Part shown: one piece after another, positions 49,171 to 60,083 of the stretch
How positions within the stretch are numbered: position 1 is the first letter of the stretch
Layout: each line of letters begins with the position of its first letter
Source of the DNA: Cercis canadensis
Lineage: Eukaryota; Streptophyta; Magnoliopsida; Fabales; Fabaceae
Length of the DNA stretch: 64,000 nucleotides
Direction of reading: 5' to 3'
NCBI GenBank assembly: GCA_003255065.1
Contig: QAOA01001875.1
Coordinates: 94,855 to 158,854 of the forward strand
Notes under the pieces: model-generated
Told to the model about the DNA's origin: nothing
Database searches by the model: none
Seen by the model: the letters and a program-made list of their open reading frames with translations, nothing else
Made by a program: the position numbers and the translations under genes

Positions 49171-50223
49171 GAAGAAGAATGGGACTGAGAATGCGCGGCT
49201 TTTGACTGTGACAATGACCTGTAGCCATGTTTGAACTCTCGCCGAGGGTTACGGTTGAACCTTTTGGACCATTTTCTGTGTTTTTTTGGTCGGAACTATT
49301 TTTTTCCCCCAAATTAACGTTTTGGTCGGACTACTTTTTTGTTTTTGTTTTTCGAAAAAAGTTTCCTTTAAATTTTTGGTCGGATGAATTTACGTAAAAG
49401 GTTGCTTTCATTTGCGGTTAATTTGGTGTTGGGCAAAAAATACTTATGGTTTTGCATTAAAAGATATAATACGTGACCTTTCCTAATAATGTGTCAGCCA
49501 AGAATAATATGTGGATTTTGTCATATTATATTTGGTTTACGCAAAAAAAATTCACTTTTAAATATGTTGTTGTTGTTGCAAATTGCGGCTAGGCATGCAA
49601 TGGATGTAGATGCACGCGACCGTACGATTCAATATCCAACAAGTGAGTGCACCAATAACAAATTATATCTATATCATAACACATGGATTGACCACTAAGG
49701 TTGGCGTCAACGCATGCATAAGAATAAGAATGAGAAACAAATCCGTGTTTTGGTCAATAGAGAAAAAGAAAAAGGTTAATATTACTCTTCATCTTCATTT
49801 ATGTATTGCGTAGTGTGTACTATATTGTCCTCATAACACGGGCCCTGCACAAAAAATTGCTGATTGGACGGAGACTCCACTTTTAATTTTATGAGGACTA
49901 TGAAGTCATTGATTACACCATGAGAATTAAAGCCAATACTGTATTAATAACAACCTGCTTCTTCTACCAAACTGTAAAATAAAATTAACATGGTTAGATA
50001 ATCTACAGATGACAAGATATAATAAAGAATTTATAAGATAAGTGCATTTGAAACTCTCACACCCCAAATCTTATTACTATATATCTCTACTAGTTGTATA
50101 TTAAAAAACACTAACTTTTATTAAAAGGAAATTTGGATGAAGCTTTTACAGACTCTGCATTGATCCAATTCTATAATTATCAAATGAATGAAACAATAAG
50201 AGAGTAATAAGAACAGAACCTAC
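49171..50223. other. P450 upstream region and spacer
   Basis: The part near 49171 is presumably the P450 promoter. It contains repeated TTTTTGGTCGGA motifs at about 49285-49385 (three copies of TTGGTCGGA), which may be a decayed tandem repeat. No gene is recognisable further out. Confidence 0.4.
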
Positions 50224-50360
50224 GACATCCTTCAAATCTTTGATAATGAGGCATCTTTGTCCAGATGGCCCTTTTGGTAAAGTGTAGGCTGCATGAGCTA
50301 CTAATACGCTTGTGGCCCCCCGCTTTACGCCCCTATTAACAATGAATCTTGTGGGTTGAT
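50224..50360 (-). other. Orphan exon-like frame, protein unidentified
   Basis: On the minus strand an acceptor-like ACAG precedes 50360 and a donor-like GTAGGT follows 50224. Between them 45 codons stay open and read as plausible protein, including FIVNRGVKRGATSVLVAHAA and YTLPKGPSGQRCLIIKD. The stretch is clearly richer in GC than its flanks. I do not recognise the family and find no neighbouring exon, so it is either a relic exon or a transposon-borne fragment. Confidence 0.35.
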
Positions 50361-50790
50361 CTGTGTCAAAAAAATTAATCAGTCAGTAAAAAGTATAGAA
50401 ATAGTTTTATGGATGAAATACAACACCCAGCTTACATATAGTAATGACTTTCATTTTTATAAATCTAGTGTCATCTCTTTTAGTCTTAAAAATTAAAGGG
50501 TTAATTTTGAAAAAAAATTATTCTTATTATGTACTACTCAAAAGTGGAGTGGGAGCCAACTTTTGANTCTGTGTCAAAAAAATTAATCAGTCAGTAAAAA
50601 GTATAGAAATAGTTTTATTTAATATGTAGTGCATGGATAAAATACAACACCCAGCTTACATATAGTAATGACTTTCATTTTTATAAATCTAGTGTCATCT
50701 CTTTTAGTCTTAAAAATTAAAGGGTTAATTTTGAAAAAAAATTATTCTTATTATGTACTACTCAAAAGTGGAGTGGGAGCCAACTTTTGA
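50360..50790. repeat. ~207/223-bp direct duplication around N at 50567, probable assembly artefact
   Basis: Bases 50360-50566 recur as 50568-50790. The second copy has about 16 extra bases (TTTAATATGTAGTGC region) and one or two substitutions. Differences of this kind suggest that two alleles were joined end to end. Confidence 0.7.
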
Positions 50791-51362
50791 TCTCTTGATC
50801 ATAAAGAATCTAATATCATATTAAAAAACTAGAGATGACAAGTATGACCCGAATCCATTTATCCAACCAAATATAGCATTATAATTATTCATGAAGTTTG
50901 ATCCATTTAATTCTTGGATAAATATATTAGAGATTTTATTACCAAAAAAAAGGACTATAGTTTAATATCTATTCATTAATTCATGAATTCTATCGGTTCA
51001 AAACCATGCATGGTAACTATTTATCATATTCTTAACAGTGGTGGGATATTAGATGAGATAAAGAATAATTTGGTAGCATTGAAAAGTTTGAAAAACTACC
51101 AACAGTTGCATTTCTTTATACCCGAGTAACTCTGCCCCAGTTGCAAGACTATAAGAATGCTAGGAACGCAGCCCATGCCTCGTTTTCTCAGGCCGCTATA
51201 AAAATATTGCTACTTTTTATCCCCGTTTCTCCACTATCATGTGTTATGTTTTTTGCACCTAGAAATTAATTCATATCTCTTTTATACTTGTATACATAAT
51301 TATATCAATTTAATTAAATCTGTTTAAACCTCACATCCATATTTATTTGCTATACAACTCTT

Positions 51363-51544
51363 TTTTTTTTACACCAAAGGTATTCCCACACTGTTTGGAT
51401 ATAGGATTAATTTCTGTTCGAGATCGGAGCAGTAACCAGTAAATTATTCTCAATAAGTGTGACTCCAAGGATTCAAACTCAAAACCTTTTGACCTAAAAC
51501 ATCTTGGGACTCAGCTTACTTCCACTGAACTAATACCTTGTTGA
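51363..51544 (-). mobile_element. tRNA-derived SINE with perfect 19-bp target duplication
   Basis: Read on the minus strand: an A-box-like TAGTTCAGTGGAAGTAAG near the 5' end, a B box GAGTTTGAATCC about 40 bases on, and a 3' poly-A (T-run at 51361-51370 on the plus strand). The flanks TATTTGCTATACAACTCTT at 51344-51362 and 51545-51563 are identical. Head, tail and target duplication together make this secure, and the perfect duplication suggests a fairly young insertion. Confidence 0.88.
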
Positions 51545-51777
51545 TATTTGCTATACAACTCTTATTTTACACTCTATACATAAGTGTGATCAGTTTGTAA
51601 ACATTGCTTCTTCCTTTTTATACTACTTTTGTAAATATGATAGTAACTTCTCAAAAGTTATATCATATAATAGCACGTGTTACTACTACCAGGTATAACT
51701 GAAGTCTGAGAGAGGTATTAACAAAAAGACGTGTTCAAATAGCATTTGCTCACTGCACAATAAAAAATAGTTTCTAG

Positions 51778-52217
51778 GCTACACCTCACCTAATTGGGTG
51801 AATTTTAATGGGATTCACCTAATAATTTTGGTGTTATTGTGAAACTCTCAAAAAACTAAATCATAAAGTATGTGATAGAACATATAGTTTTTTATAAAAT
51901 ACATAAACAACACGATATAAGAAAATGTGTCAAATTCTTTTTCTTTTTGGGCAAAGTTTTAATTTTTTGGCATATTTTCCTATATCGTGCCGTTTATGCA
52001 TTTTATAAGAAACTGTATATTATGTCATATACTTGATGACTAAGTTTTTTAAGAGCTTCGTAATAACATTAAAATCATNTGCATTTTATAAAGAACTGTG
52101 TATTCTACCATATACTTGATGACTAAGTTTTTTAAGAGCTTCGTAATGACATTAAAATCATTGAGTAAGTCTTACTAGAACCCACCCAATTAGGTAAGGT
52201 GATAACACTACACTCCG
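51778..52217. mobile_element. Long-TIR foldback MITE, family 1 (contains N at 52079)
   Basis: The left arm contains ACCTAATTGGGTG, AAACTCTCAAAAAACTAAAT and AAGTATGTGATAGAACATA. The right arm, reversed, contains ACCTAATTGGGTG, AAGCTCTTAAAAAACTTAGT and AAGTATATGGTAGAATACA. Around the N at 52079 about 84 bases are repeated (51996-52078 and 52080-52163). These copies differ at several places, so they may be allelic rather than identical reads. Confidence 0.75.
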
Positions 52218-52512
52218 GAAACCCAAAAAAAATTTCAGTTTACTGTCCAAAGAAAAGCAGTAGATGACACATTGAGAGAGAATTTCTTTCTTTCAGTATA
52301 GTCTCATGTACTAACACTTGTACTTTAGGCACAACTAATAACAAGGACTCAAAGGAGCATACCATTTAACTATTCAAGCCCCTCTTAATGTATATATAGC
52401 CCGCGAGTCTAATTAGTTTCAAGATTTTTAAATAATGTAATTAATCTCTTTTTTATTGATTGTATCTATATTTATAAATATATACATAGAAGAGTCGTTA
52501 TTTTCACATTCG

Positions 52513-52703
52513 ATTTTGTTAATGACATATTCTATTTAATATTTAAATATAATATAGACTAATTTATCTTAATTTAATATAAAAAAATTTAGTTAATTAT
52601 AAAAACTCTCATTTAATATAAAAAAAATTCATATTAATTAAGGATAATGTAATCTATATCATATTTAGACATTAAATAGAGTGTGATATTAACAAAATAT
52701 AAC
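52513..52703. mobile_element. Short foldback MITE, family 2
   Basis: The left arm TTTTGTTAATGACATATTCT with TTTAAATATAATATAGA pairs with the right arm, which reads TCTATATCATATTTAGA and AGTGTGATATTAACAAAA. The arms are about 50 bases. A half copy with the same right arm is at 57523-57590. Confidence 0.6.
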
Positions 52704-52712
52704 TCTCTCTCT

Positions 52713-52750
<38 letters not shown>
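52702..52750. repeat. Compound (CT)n(TA)n microsatellite
   Basis: CT repeats at 52702-52715 run straight into TA repeats at 52716-52750, next to the right end of the family 2 MITE. Confidence 0.9.
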
Positions 52751-52753
<3 letters not shown>

Positions 52754-54634
52754 GCCTACAAAATTGAGATCATACATAATTTTTGGAACTCTTGGATGGA
52801 TGCTAAAATTCCATTATAGTTTGTTTAATATTATAGTGGAAAAAACAAATTATAGAAGTAAAAAATACAGAAAGAAGTTTACAATGACAATTGAATTCGT
52901 CTTTCTTTCCATGATAAATAAAGTCAAAATTGTTCTCTTCATGTTCAATTTGCATGTTTCTCATTTCTTTTTCGTTCTTTATTCTTCCTTTTCTTGACAA
53001 GTCTGCAGATTTTCATTTCTTTCAGTTCGGGGGGAAATCAAAAAGGGCAACTTGAACATTACCCATCGTGCAAATTAAGTGTAGAATAGCTTCATTCATT
53101 CCGTGTGTAGTGACCTCATAGACATTGGAAGTCTTGTGACTCTTGTTGTAAAGATAGGGAAGCCCGAGATGCACTATAGAGTTAAAATATTAAAATCTTC
53201 TTACTGAGATCAGGAGTAAGAAACAAAAACCTTGTTGTCTTCCTTTTCATTTTTCTAATTATTTATTTATTGAAGAATCTCTGACTCATATGGACGTAGT
53301 AAAGAGGTTTTTATTTTTATTTTTTATGTGTGATCGAAGAGAGACACGTGCACGGTGCACACAAAGAAGGTAAAATAGGTCACGGAGGAGACATATGCAG
53401 ACAATAAATTGGAATATGACATTAAAATTTGAACAAGATTTTGTAAATTAAGTCTCAATGGACTTCATTAAAATCTTAAATGACCAAATTAATATGTGGG
53501 TGTACTAAAGCTAAAGTAGTATATGTTCCCATTTCAATGGAAACACAAATTAAACAGATTCGGGCGACGGGGACCGGGATGAGTTATAAGTAAGGAACAT
53601 TTTTACTACCATTTCCGACTACTTTGTCGGATGTGTACAAGAAAAAAAAAGAATGTGAACATCACAGGATTAAGATTAATGATCCCATCTACATATCAAA
53701 GGAAAAAATAAAGCATCTTTATAGTTGTCCAATCTTGGCTACGCAAGCTGAAAGAAAATGCTGCATCTAACCAATACAAGCACGAGGCATGAGGGGTCTA
53801 CTTGTCTTAGAAATACAGTTTTTGTTCCTTAAATTTGTAGGTTTTATTTTATATGTTTATTATTCTTGAACAATTTAAATGTTTATGTTTTGGATCAAGT
53901 TTTGGTTAGTAATTAATTATTCTTATATTAATTTTGCTTAGAAATATCGTTGATAAGCTAAGTATGATATAATATAATTTTCTTCCTCTCTACTTTCATT
54001 CATACAAAGTAAAAAAGGATAAATTAATTTTGAATGTTTCCATTATTCACTTTTTTAACCAAATATTGATAAAATATCCTTGTAATTAATTTGTTCTTCC
54101 ATCAAGCCATTTTCTATTTTACACATTCTCATGCTTTACTTTTACCTCTCTTAGAAAATACACTTTTGACTTTATGCCTCCCATTCATGAACCATCTCAT
54201 CTCCTCTGATATCTGTTTACCAACATCTTCTTTTTATTAAGAAAAAAAAAACTATACCTCTTAAATCGGTTAATTTGATTTTGTAGCTTGGACTTGAGAA
54301 AACTCATTGCAAGGAAACCGCGAGCTTGGACCCAGTGGTCACTGGCATGAGCAAAAGGCCATGTGAGCATGACTTGACCCCCTCCCCTCCCTCCCCAAAG
54401 AGCACAAAAGGCCATCTATCTCATCTCCTCTGATATCTGTTTACCATCATCATTTTTTTTTTCTCTAATTCACCCTATTCAACTTAAGATCATGTATGAT
54501 TTACTTCCAAAACTATAAAAAAGAACAAAGAATTCCCATTAATTATTAAAATACGTAAAAAAAAAAAAACCCAATCTTCAAACAGTTAGTTTTGGGATAA
54601 ACTGCAGATAACCTATTATTGAAGGGAATAAACT
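52751..54634. other. Intergenic spacer
   Basis: No gene. CATCTCATCTCCTCTGATAT occurs at about 54189 and again near 54419, and the segment TTAAATCGGTTAATTTGATT (54262) has relatives at 54663 and 54735, so a local repeat is present beyond the N artefact at 54707. Confidence 0.4.
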
Positions 54635-54779
54635 GAACTTTTCTCAAAATAGTATCAACCTGTTAAATCGGTTGATTTTATTTTGTAGCTTGGACTTGAA
54701 AAACTCNGAACTTTTCTCAAAATAGTATCAACCTGTTAAATCGGTTGATTTTATTTTGTAGCTTGGACTTGAAAAACTC
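54635..54779 (+). repeat. 72-bp direct duplication around N at 54707, probable assembly artefact
   Basis: Bases 54635-54706 and 54708-54779 are identical by eye with only an N between them. The unit begins GAACTTTTCTCAAAATAGTA. Confidence 0.8.
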
Positions 54780-56782
54780 ACTGCAAGGAAAAAAGAGCAC
54801 AAGAGTGCTCTCCTTCTACCTCAGACAAAAAAAAAAAAAAAAAACTCGCTGCAAAGATATTATGTAGATTTGTTCATATTAAAATGATGAGGGTTTGAGA
54901 TTTTAATTACGTGCTGCTGATGCTGAATACTTAAAATTCAATGTGGTTATGTCGGTTTGGCAGTGAATGTGGACCACAGTAGAGGCAGTGGTCGGGTTTC
55001 AAATGTTTTTTGTTGATTCGGATTTGGTGGAGGCCAAACAAGATTATCTAGGAAAAATAATTGTATTTTTTTACCACTAAAACTCCTTTCCCAGAGCTCA
55101 CTCTCTCCCGCCCAGTCGCCCACCATCTGCTAGCCCCAATCCCCATAATCCTACACTTTTTTGTTATTTGTTTTCTTTTAAATTTTATTTTTCTACCTTT
55201 TTTAATGTTATTATATAAAGTTGTCTTTTTAACTGAAAAATTAAAATAATAAAAATTCTAACTTTAAACTTTAACTGATAAACTGATTTAGTAATAACTA
55301 GTCTAAACAATTTGCTGGAAGTCACTTATTTGACCGTCATATAATAATAATAAATGAGATTGTAACAAAATAATTAAAGAGGTATTTTAAATCCCTAAAT
55401 TTTACTCACTCTTTACCTCTTTCCCTTTCCACTTCCTCAATTCATTTCTCTCTTTTTCTGTTTTTTTGATTTTTTTTATCATTCTCAACTCCACTCCTCC
55501 TATCTTTTTTTTTTTTTTTGTATAGTAAACACTAAGCTACATCCACTAATTGGGTAGCATTATCCTCCTTTAATTGGGAGTTTCAGTAAAACTCATGGTA
55601 AAAAATTTGATGTCCTTACGAAGATTTTGAAAAATCAAGTCACTTAATATGTGCCAATTAATTTTTTATAAATTGTATAAACAGTACGTTATAAAAAAAA
55701 TGTGTTAAAAAATTTATAAATAACATAAAAAATAATTTTCTTTGACACAATTAATCTCAAATTCTATCAATTATTTTAGAATCATCATATTTGTATATTT
55801 TCTTCTTTGCACACATGTTTCATACGTACTCATGACTAGTGAGCGTGTGTACTAAAAGTTTAAATTATTCAATAAGTGTATTAATTTTATGTTTACTTAT
55901 ATTTAAATAAAAATAAAAAAACTTAATCTATTCTCTTTTGTCCAAATGTCAATAGTATTTTATCCTCCTAGTTTTTTTTAGTTATTAATTGAATAATTAC
56001 TCTATGCATTTATATTGCAAATAGTAATCTTGCTTGAATAAAAATTTTACTTTTTTGAATAATTTTATAAATACATTACATTTTGTACCATTGGAGACAA
56101 TTATATATAATTAAAAACCTCTTGCAGAGTAGTTGCGTATTTATAACTCCAACTGTCCAACAATCAAACATAAATTCCTAATGTGGTCGGTTCGTCTCCT
56201 CTTTCCCAGAATCGGTAAGAAATCATTTATAACGGGAGGTTATCTCTCAATTTCTATTACAAAACATTAGAAACATGTGCCCTATTCTCCTTCACATTTG
56301 AATAATAATCAAACTCTGCTGCTAGACTTTCCTAGTAGTGCTCAGCAGATCGTAGTATTCATTTGTTTATATGTTTCCATAACATTAAAATAGTTTTGTG
56401 GGTTAGTTCATTGTACAGAAAAAAGATAAAAACAAATCTTCTCTACTATTTCATTCAACATTTTGGTAAGAGATTCATTTCATGCTCATGAAAAACAACG
56501 GAACTTTGATTTGGACCATACAGTTATCATGCAGATTGTTGATAGTGACAATAGTGACACATTATTCATGCTAATTTCGAGGGACACACAATATTCTTCA
56601 TTTTTCATATACTTTCCATAATTAAAAAAGAAATTGTAACTCCAAGGTAGTATATCTTTAATCTCATTCTTATTAATCGTGATTCTATTTTTTCTTATAA
56701 TTATCTTTAATCTTGTTCTTAAATAGTAAATATATATTTCTTAATTATTATCAAAATGATTGAATAAAATCACTTTAATTTT
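54780..56782. other. Intergenic spacer with a MITE relic
   Basis: AT-rich, no gene recognised. 55526-55720 is a relic of MITE family 1: AACACTAAGCTACATCCA parallels the terminus of the 44333 element, followed by AAATCAAGTCACTTAATATG and TTTTTTATAAATTGTATAAA as in the left arms of the other copies. Its right arm is not evident. Confidence 0.45.
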
Positions 56783-57098
56783 TCAGAGTTGATCAGGCCA
56801 CAAGAAAGTCCCACAACAAATGTGCTTCTGTCATCGAACCGAGCCCATATTCTCCGAGAAGCATGTCCAGCTTCCACTCCTCCATGTTCTGGTAATCTTG
56901 CTTCTTGACTAGCGGATAATGAAGAGGCATTTCAAACCCATTTGGGTACTCCTCCTTGCACATTTCAATCTTTATGTTTGTTCCCTTTAAGCTCCTAACA
57001 ATTTCTTCTTCATTTGGTATTGTACGAAAGCAGTCACATACCAGCCCAAAGACATCATCATTTGGTGTTGAGCTGATCAGAACGTTGAGGTTTACCAA
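56783..57098 (-). pseudogene. Small plant domain protein (DUF7722-like), frameshifted, no ATG
   Basis: The minus strand encodes NGFEMPLHYPLVKKQDY followed by MEEWKLDMLLGEYGL, which matches the core of a small plant-only domain of unknown function that I take to be DUF7722. The family normally ends with a G-x-F-L-W-P-D-Q-L motif. Here GTFLWPDQL followed by a stop (56785-56783) is present, but in a different frame from the core, so a frameshift lies at about 56815-56840. In the core frame the first codons (TTG at 57098) are preceded by an in-frame stop with no ATG; an upstream exon or decay could explain that. Either a pseudogene or a sequence error. Confidence 0.6.
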
Positions 57099-60083
57099 GA
57101 AAAGAAGAACTAAAGGTCATAACTAGGTGAAAAAATTACAGGGAAAATGAGTATATATATGTGTGGGAGAATGTAGGATACATGGTTTTAGTTACAGCGG
57201 TGAAAAAAGGAAAAAGAAGCACATGTTTTCTTGCTACAAAATCTGTTATTATTTGGATAATTTTGAATGCAATTTATTGGGAAAGATTTATATGAAAAGG
57301 TTACCTTTTATGAAGACCATAAAAGATATGGATCAAGTAGGTTCAAGTTCCTTTTAGAAATTTTAGTGACAAGCTCATAATGTTTGGTGTTTGGCTAAAT
57401 ATTGTAATATATAATATTAATTTTAATATGATTTTATGTGATTGAAGATAATTGTAAAAAAAAAAATCATAATTAATAAGAGTTAGAAAGAGAATATAGT
57501 AATTAGTTAATTTTAAAATATTTTCATATTAAATAAAAATAATTTAGTCTATATCATATTTAAATATCATGACATTAATAAAATATAATATAAAAATAAT
57601 GACTCCCTAAAAAAAAGAAAGAAGATATTTACATATTATGAGAATATTATTCCCATAAATACATAAAAGTCAATTACACATATAAATATTTTAAATAAAG
57701 CTTACTCTTATGTATCCAATGGAAGCAATACGATCTCATAGTATATAAGAATAATATTTTATCCAAACAAAGAATGAATGTTCACGCGCATTCCAATTTC
57801 GAAAGACAAAAAGAAAAAGGCAAGTAGCAACATTGAAGAAGGCAATCGTATATTGTTTCCATGAAAGGCCATTAATTTATTGTATTCCAATTAATCATTT
57901 AATAATTAAGACGTTAAGAGTTTTGACAATATTGAGGCGAAGACAATTAGAGGATATATATTGATGAATAATGGAGAGAGAAAAACGTTTTGAATAGCTA
58001 GCGTCTAGTGTTCTTGCAATGGATTTTCTATTTGAATATTTGCAAAGAACGTGAATCTTATTTATTCACCCAAGTGTCCACCATATACAAGCCGTGTCTC
58101 AGAAGTGTCCACCATATACAACAACATCACTATTCTTAGGACTTAAAATGCTTTGTGAATTTGTGATTCTTATTCGTCGTCCTTCAACTCACCACGATAT
58201 ACACATTATCTTTTGTATCGTGCATGCTAACTTATCTGCTTTTTTAAATATGCATGGTAAACCGTACACCTCTCTCGAAGGTCAAAACTGAATATTCATG
58301 ACATGATTCACCCTTTCACTGCAATTTAAAATGGGGAGCTCTAATATTAGATGGGACTTACTAAGCTATCCATCAAAAGTGAGGTATAGCACTTCAATGT
58401 TTTGGGACAACTAATTTCTAATTTTAGTACTGATATCAAGACTTTATGAAATTTAATTAAATAATTTAGTGTAAATCAAATATGTCTTATCTTTTTTTAA
58501 ATTTTTTCTAATTATTATTATTTAAAATTGGACTAAGAACTAATAAGACTTTGAAATTTTTTTTTTTAGTGATTTTGGTTAAATTTTTAATGGACCTAAT
58601 TGAACAAAAACAAATATGCATAAAAGTAGTAAATAAAAAATAAAACAAATAATTGAAGATTTTGGGGTGAAAACCCTAAATCTAATTTGATCCAACATAA
58701 TAATAATANAAAAAAAAAAAAAGTTAAATGGCCTGATCCCAAATGGGCTGCAGGCCAAATTAATTCATTTTTATTCTGTTAGTATTTTTTAAACTTAGTC
58801 TTCCTTTAAAATAAGCCAAAATAAGTTGGCCCATCCAACCTATCAATTTTGACAACTCTAAAAATGAGGTCAGCATAGCATTGAAGATTTGAAGCAACGG
58901 CACGCAAAAACAGAGTCACTCCTCCCTTTCTATTTTCAGTTTTAAACAAGAAGAAAAGTGAGGCAGGCAAAGCGAATCCAAAAGTCAAATTTAAATTCCC
59001 AGTTAGCATCCACACTAACTTACTTAGAACTTACAAGTTAGAAGCCATTATCAAAAAAGACCAAAAACAAAGCCAACAACTCTTCAAAATATAACTTGTT
59101 GTAAATACAGAGCAAATATAATAAATGAAAAACCTCAAAGCTAACAAACTATCAAGTTTTGAACTTCCCTCTTTAATTAACCTTAAATCAATATTCATAC
59201 CTCCCATCAATAGGTGTCAAAGTATTTCTTTTTTCTTTCAAAATAATGTTATACATAACTAATTTTTTTGTCACTAAAAGTCCAAATTAAGTCTACAACT
59301 AACGACTGGTATTGTATACGCAATCTTACATAACCAATCACAAGATTGCAAAATTAACCCCTAACTTTAGTATCATACAAATATTTTTAAAAATTATATC
59401 ACTCGATATGTGTTAAATATTGAAATAGTTTATACATTTTGAGTTTATCTAGGTTAAAGTTGTAAAATAAAAAAAAAATTAAGTTAAAATAGATAATAAT
59501 TTTGACTAAATTAAACTTAAAATTTGTCAATTATTTAAGTGTTTAACTCACACTAAATGACTCAATTTTTTAAAGTCTTCACAATAATATCAAGAATTAA
59601 TTCCACCACCGATTATTAATTGTGTCACATAATATATACAATATCCATGATTCAAATTTTCTAAAATAAGAGGTATAGTTTAGAGAATAAAATACACTTT
59701 CTTTACTATTAATAAAAAAAAATAAAGAAAATAAATTTTAAAAAATCTATAAATTCTTATCCAAAAGTGCATATACCTTATCATCAACAATTATTCCCTT
59801 ACATTTCACTATCTAAATGCACTTTTCACTTTAAATAATCTAAATCCCAATACACAATATATCGTAGAGGTTGAACTGCCGATCCAGTTAATTTTTTTTT
59901 TTCTAACAACTGGCATTTAACTGGCCCCACATATGTGAAAAAATGTGAGGTGTATGGCTTGTACAATGAGAGGCTACCACGTTGCTTCCTTTGCAAGCAA
60001 CTCAAGAGTCACAGACTAGAGCAGCTCTCATAGTCCTTTTTTTTTCCAATTTTTTTCTGAAGGCACGGATTAAGCCGAAATCC
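57099..60083. other. Repeat-rich spacer with three MITE relics
   Basis: 57523-57590 carries a half copy of MITE family 2 (TTTAGTCTATATCATATTTA, CATGACATTAATAAAATATA). 58349-58480 is a degenerate member of family 1. 59350-59620 is a fuller family 1 member: TATCACTCGATATGTGTTAA on the left faces CACTAAATGACTCAATTTTT and CTTCACAATAATATCAA on the right. A single N at 58709 is in an A/T run. The last ~80 bases before 60084 should be the leader of the next gene. Confidence 0.5.

Noticed and set aside
52683..53000. Open frames of 104 and 65 codons
   Set aside because: They start in a CT/TA microsatellite and have AT-rich chance composition.
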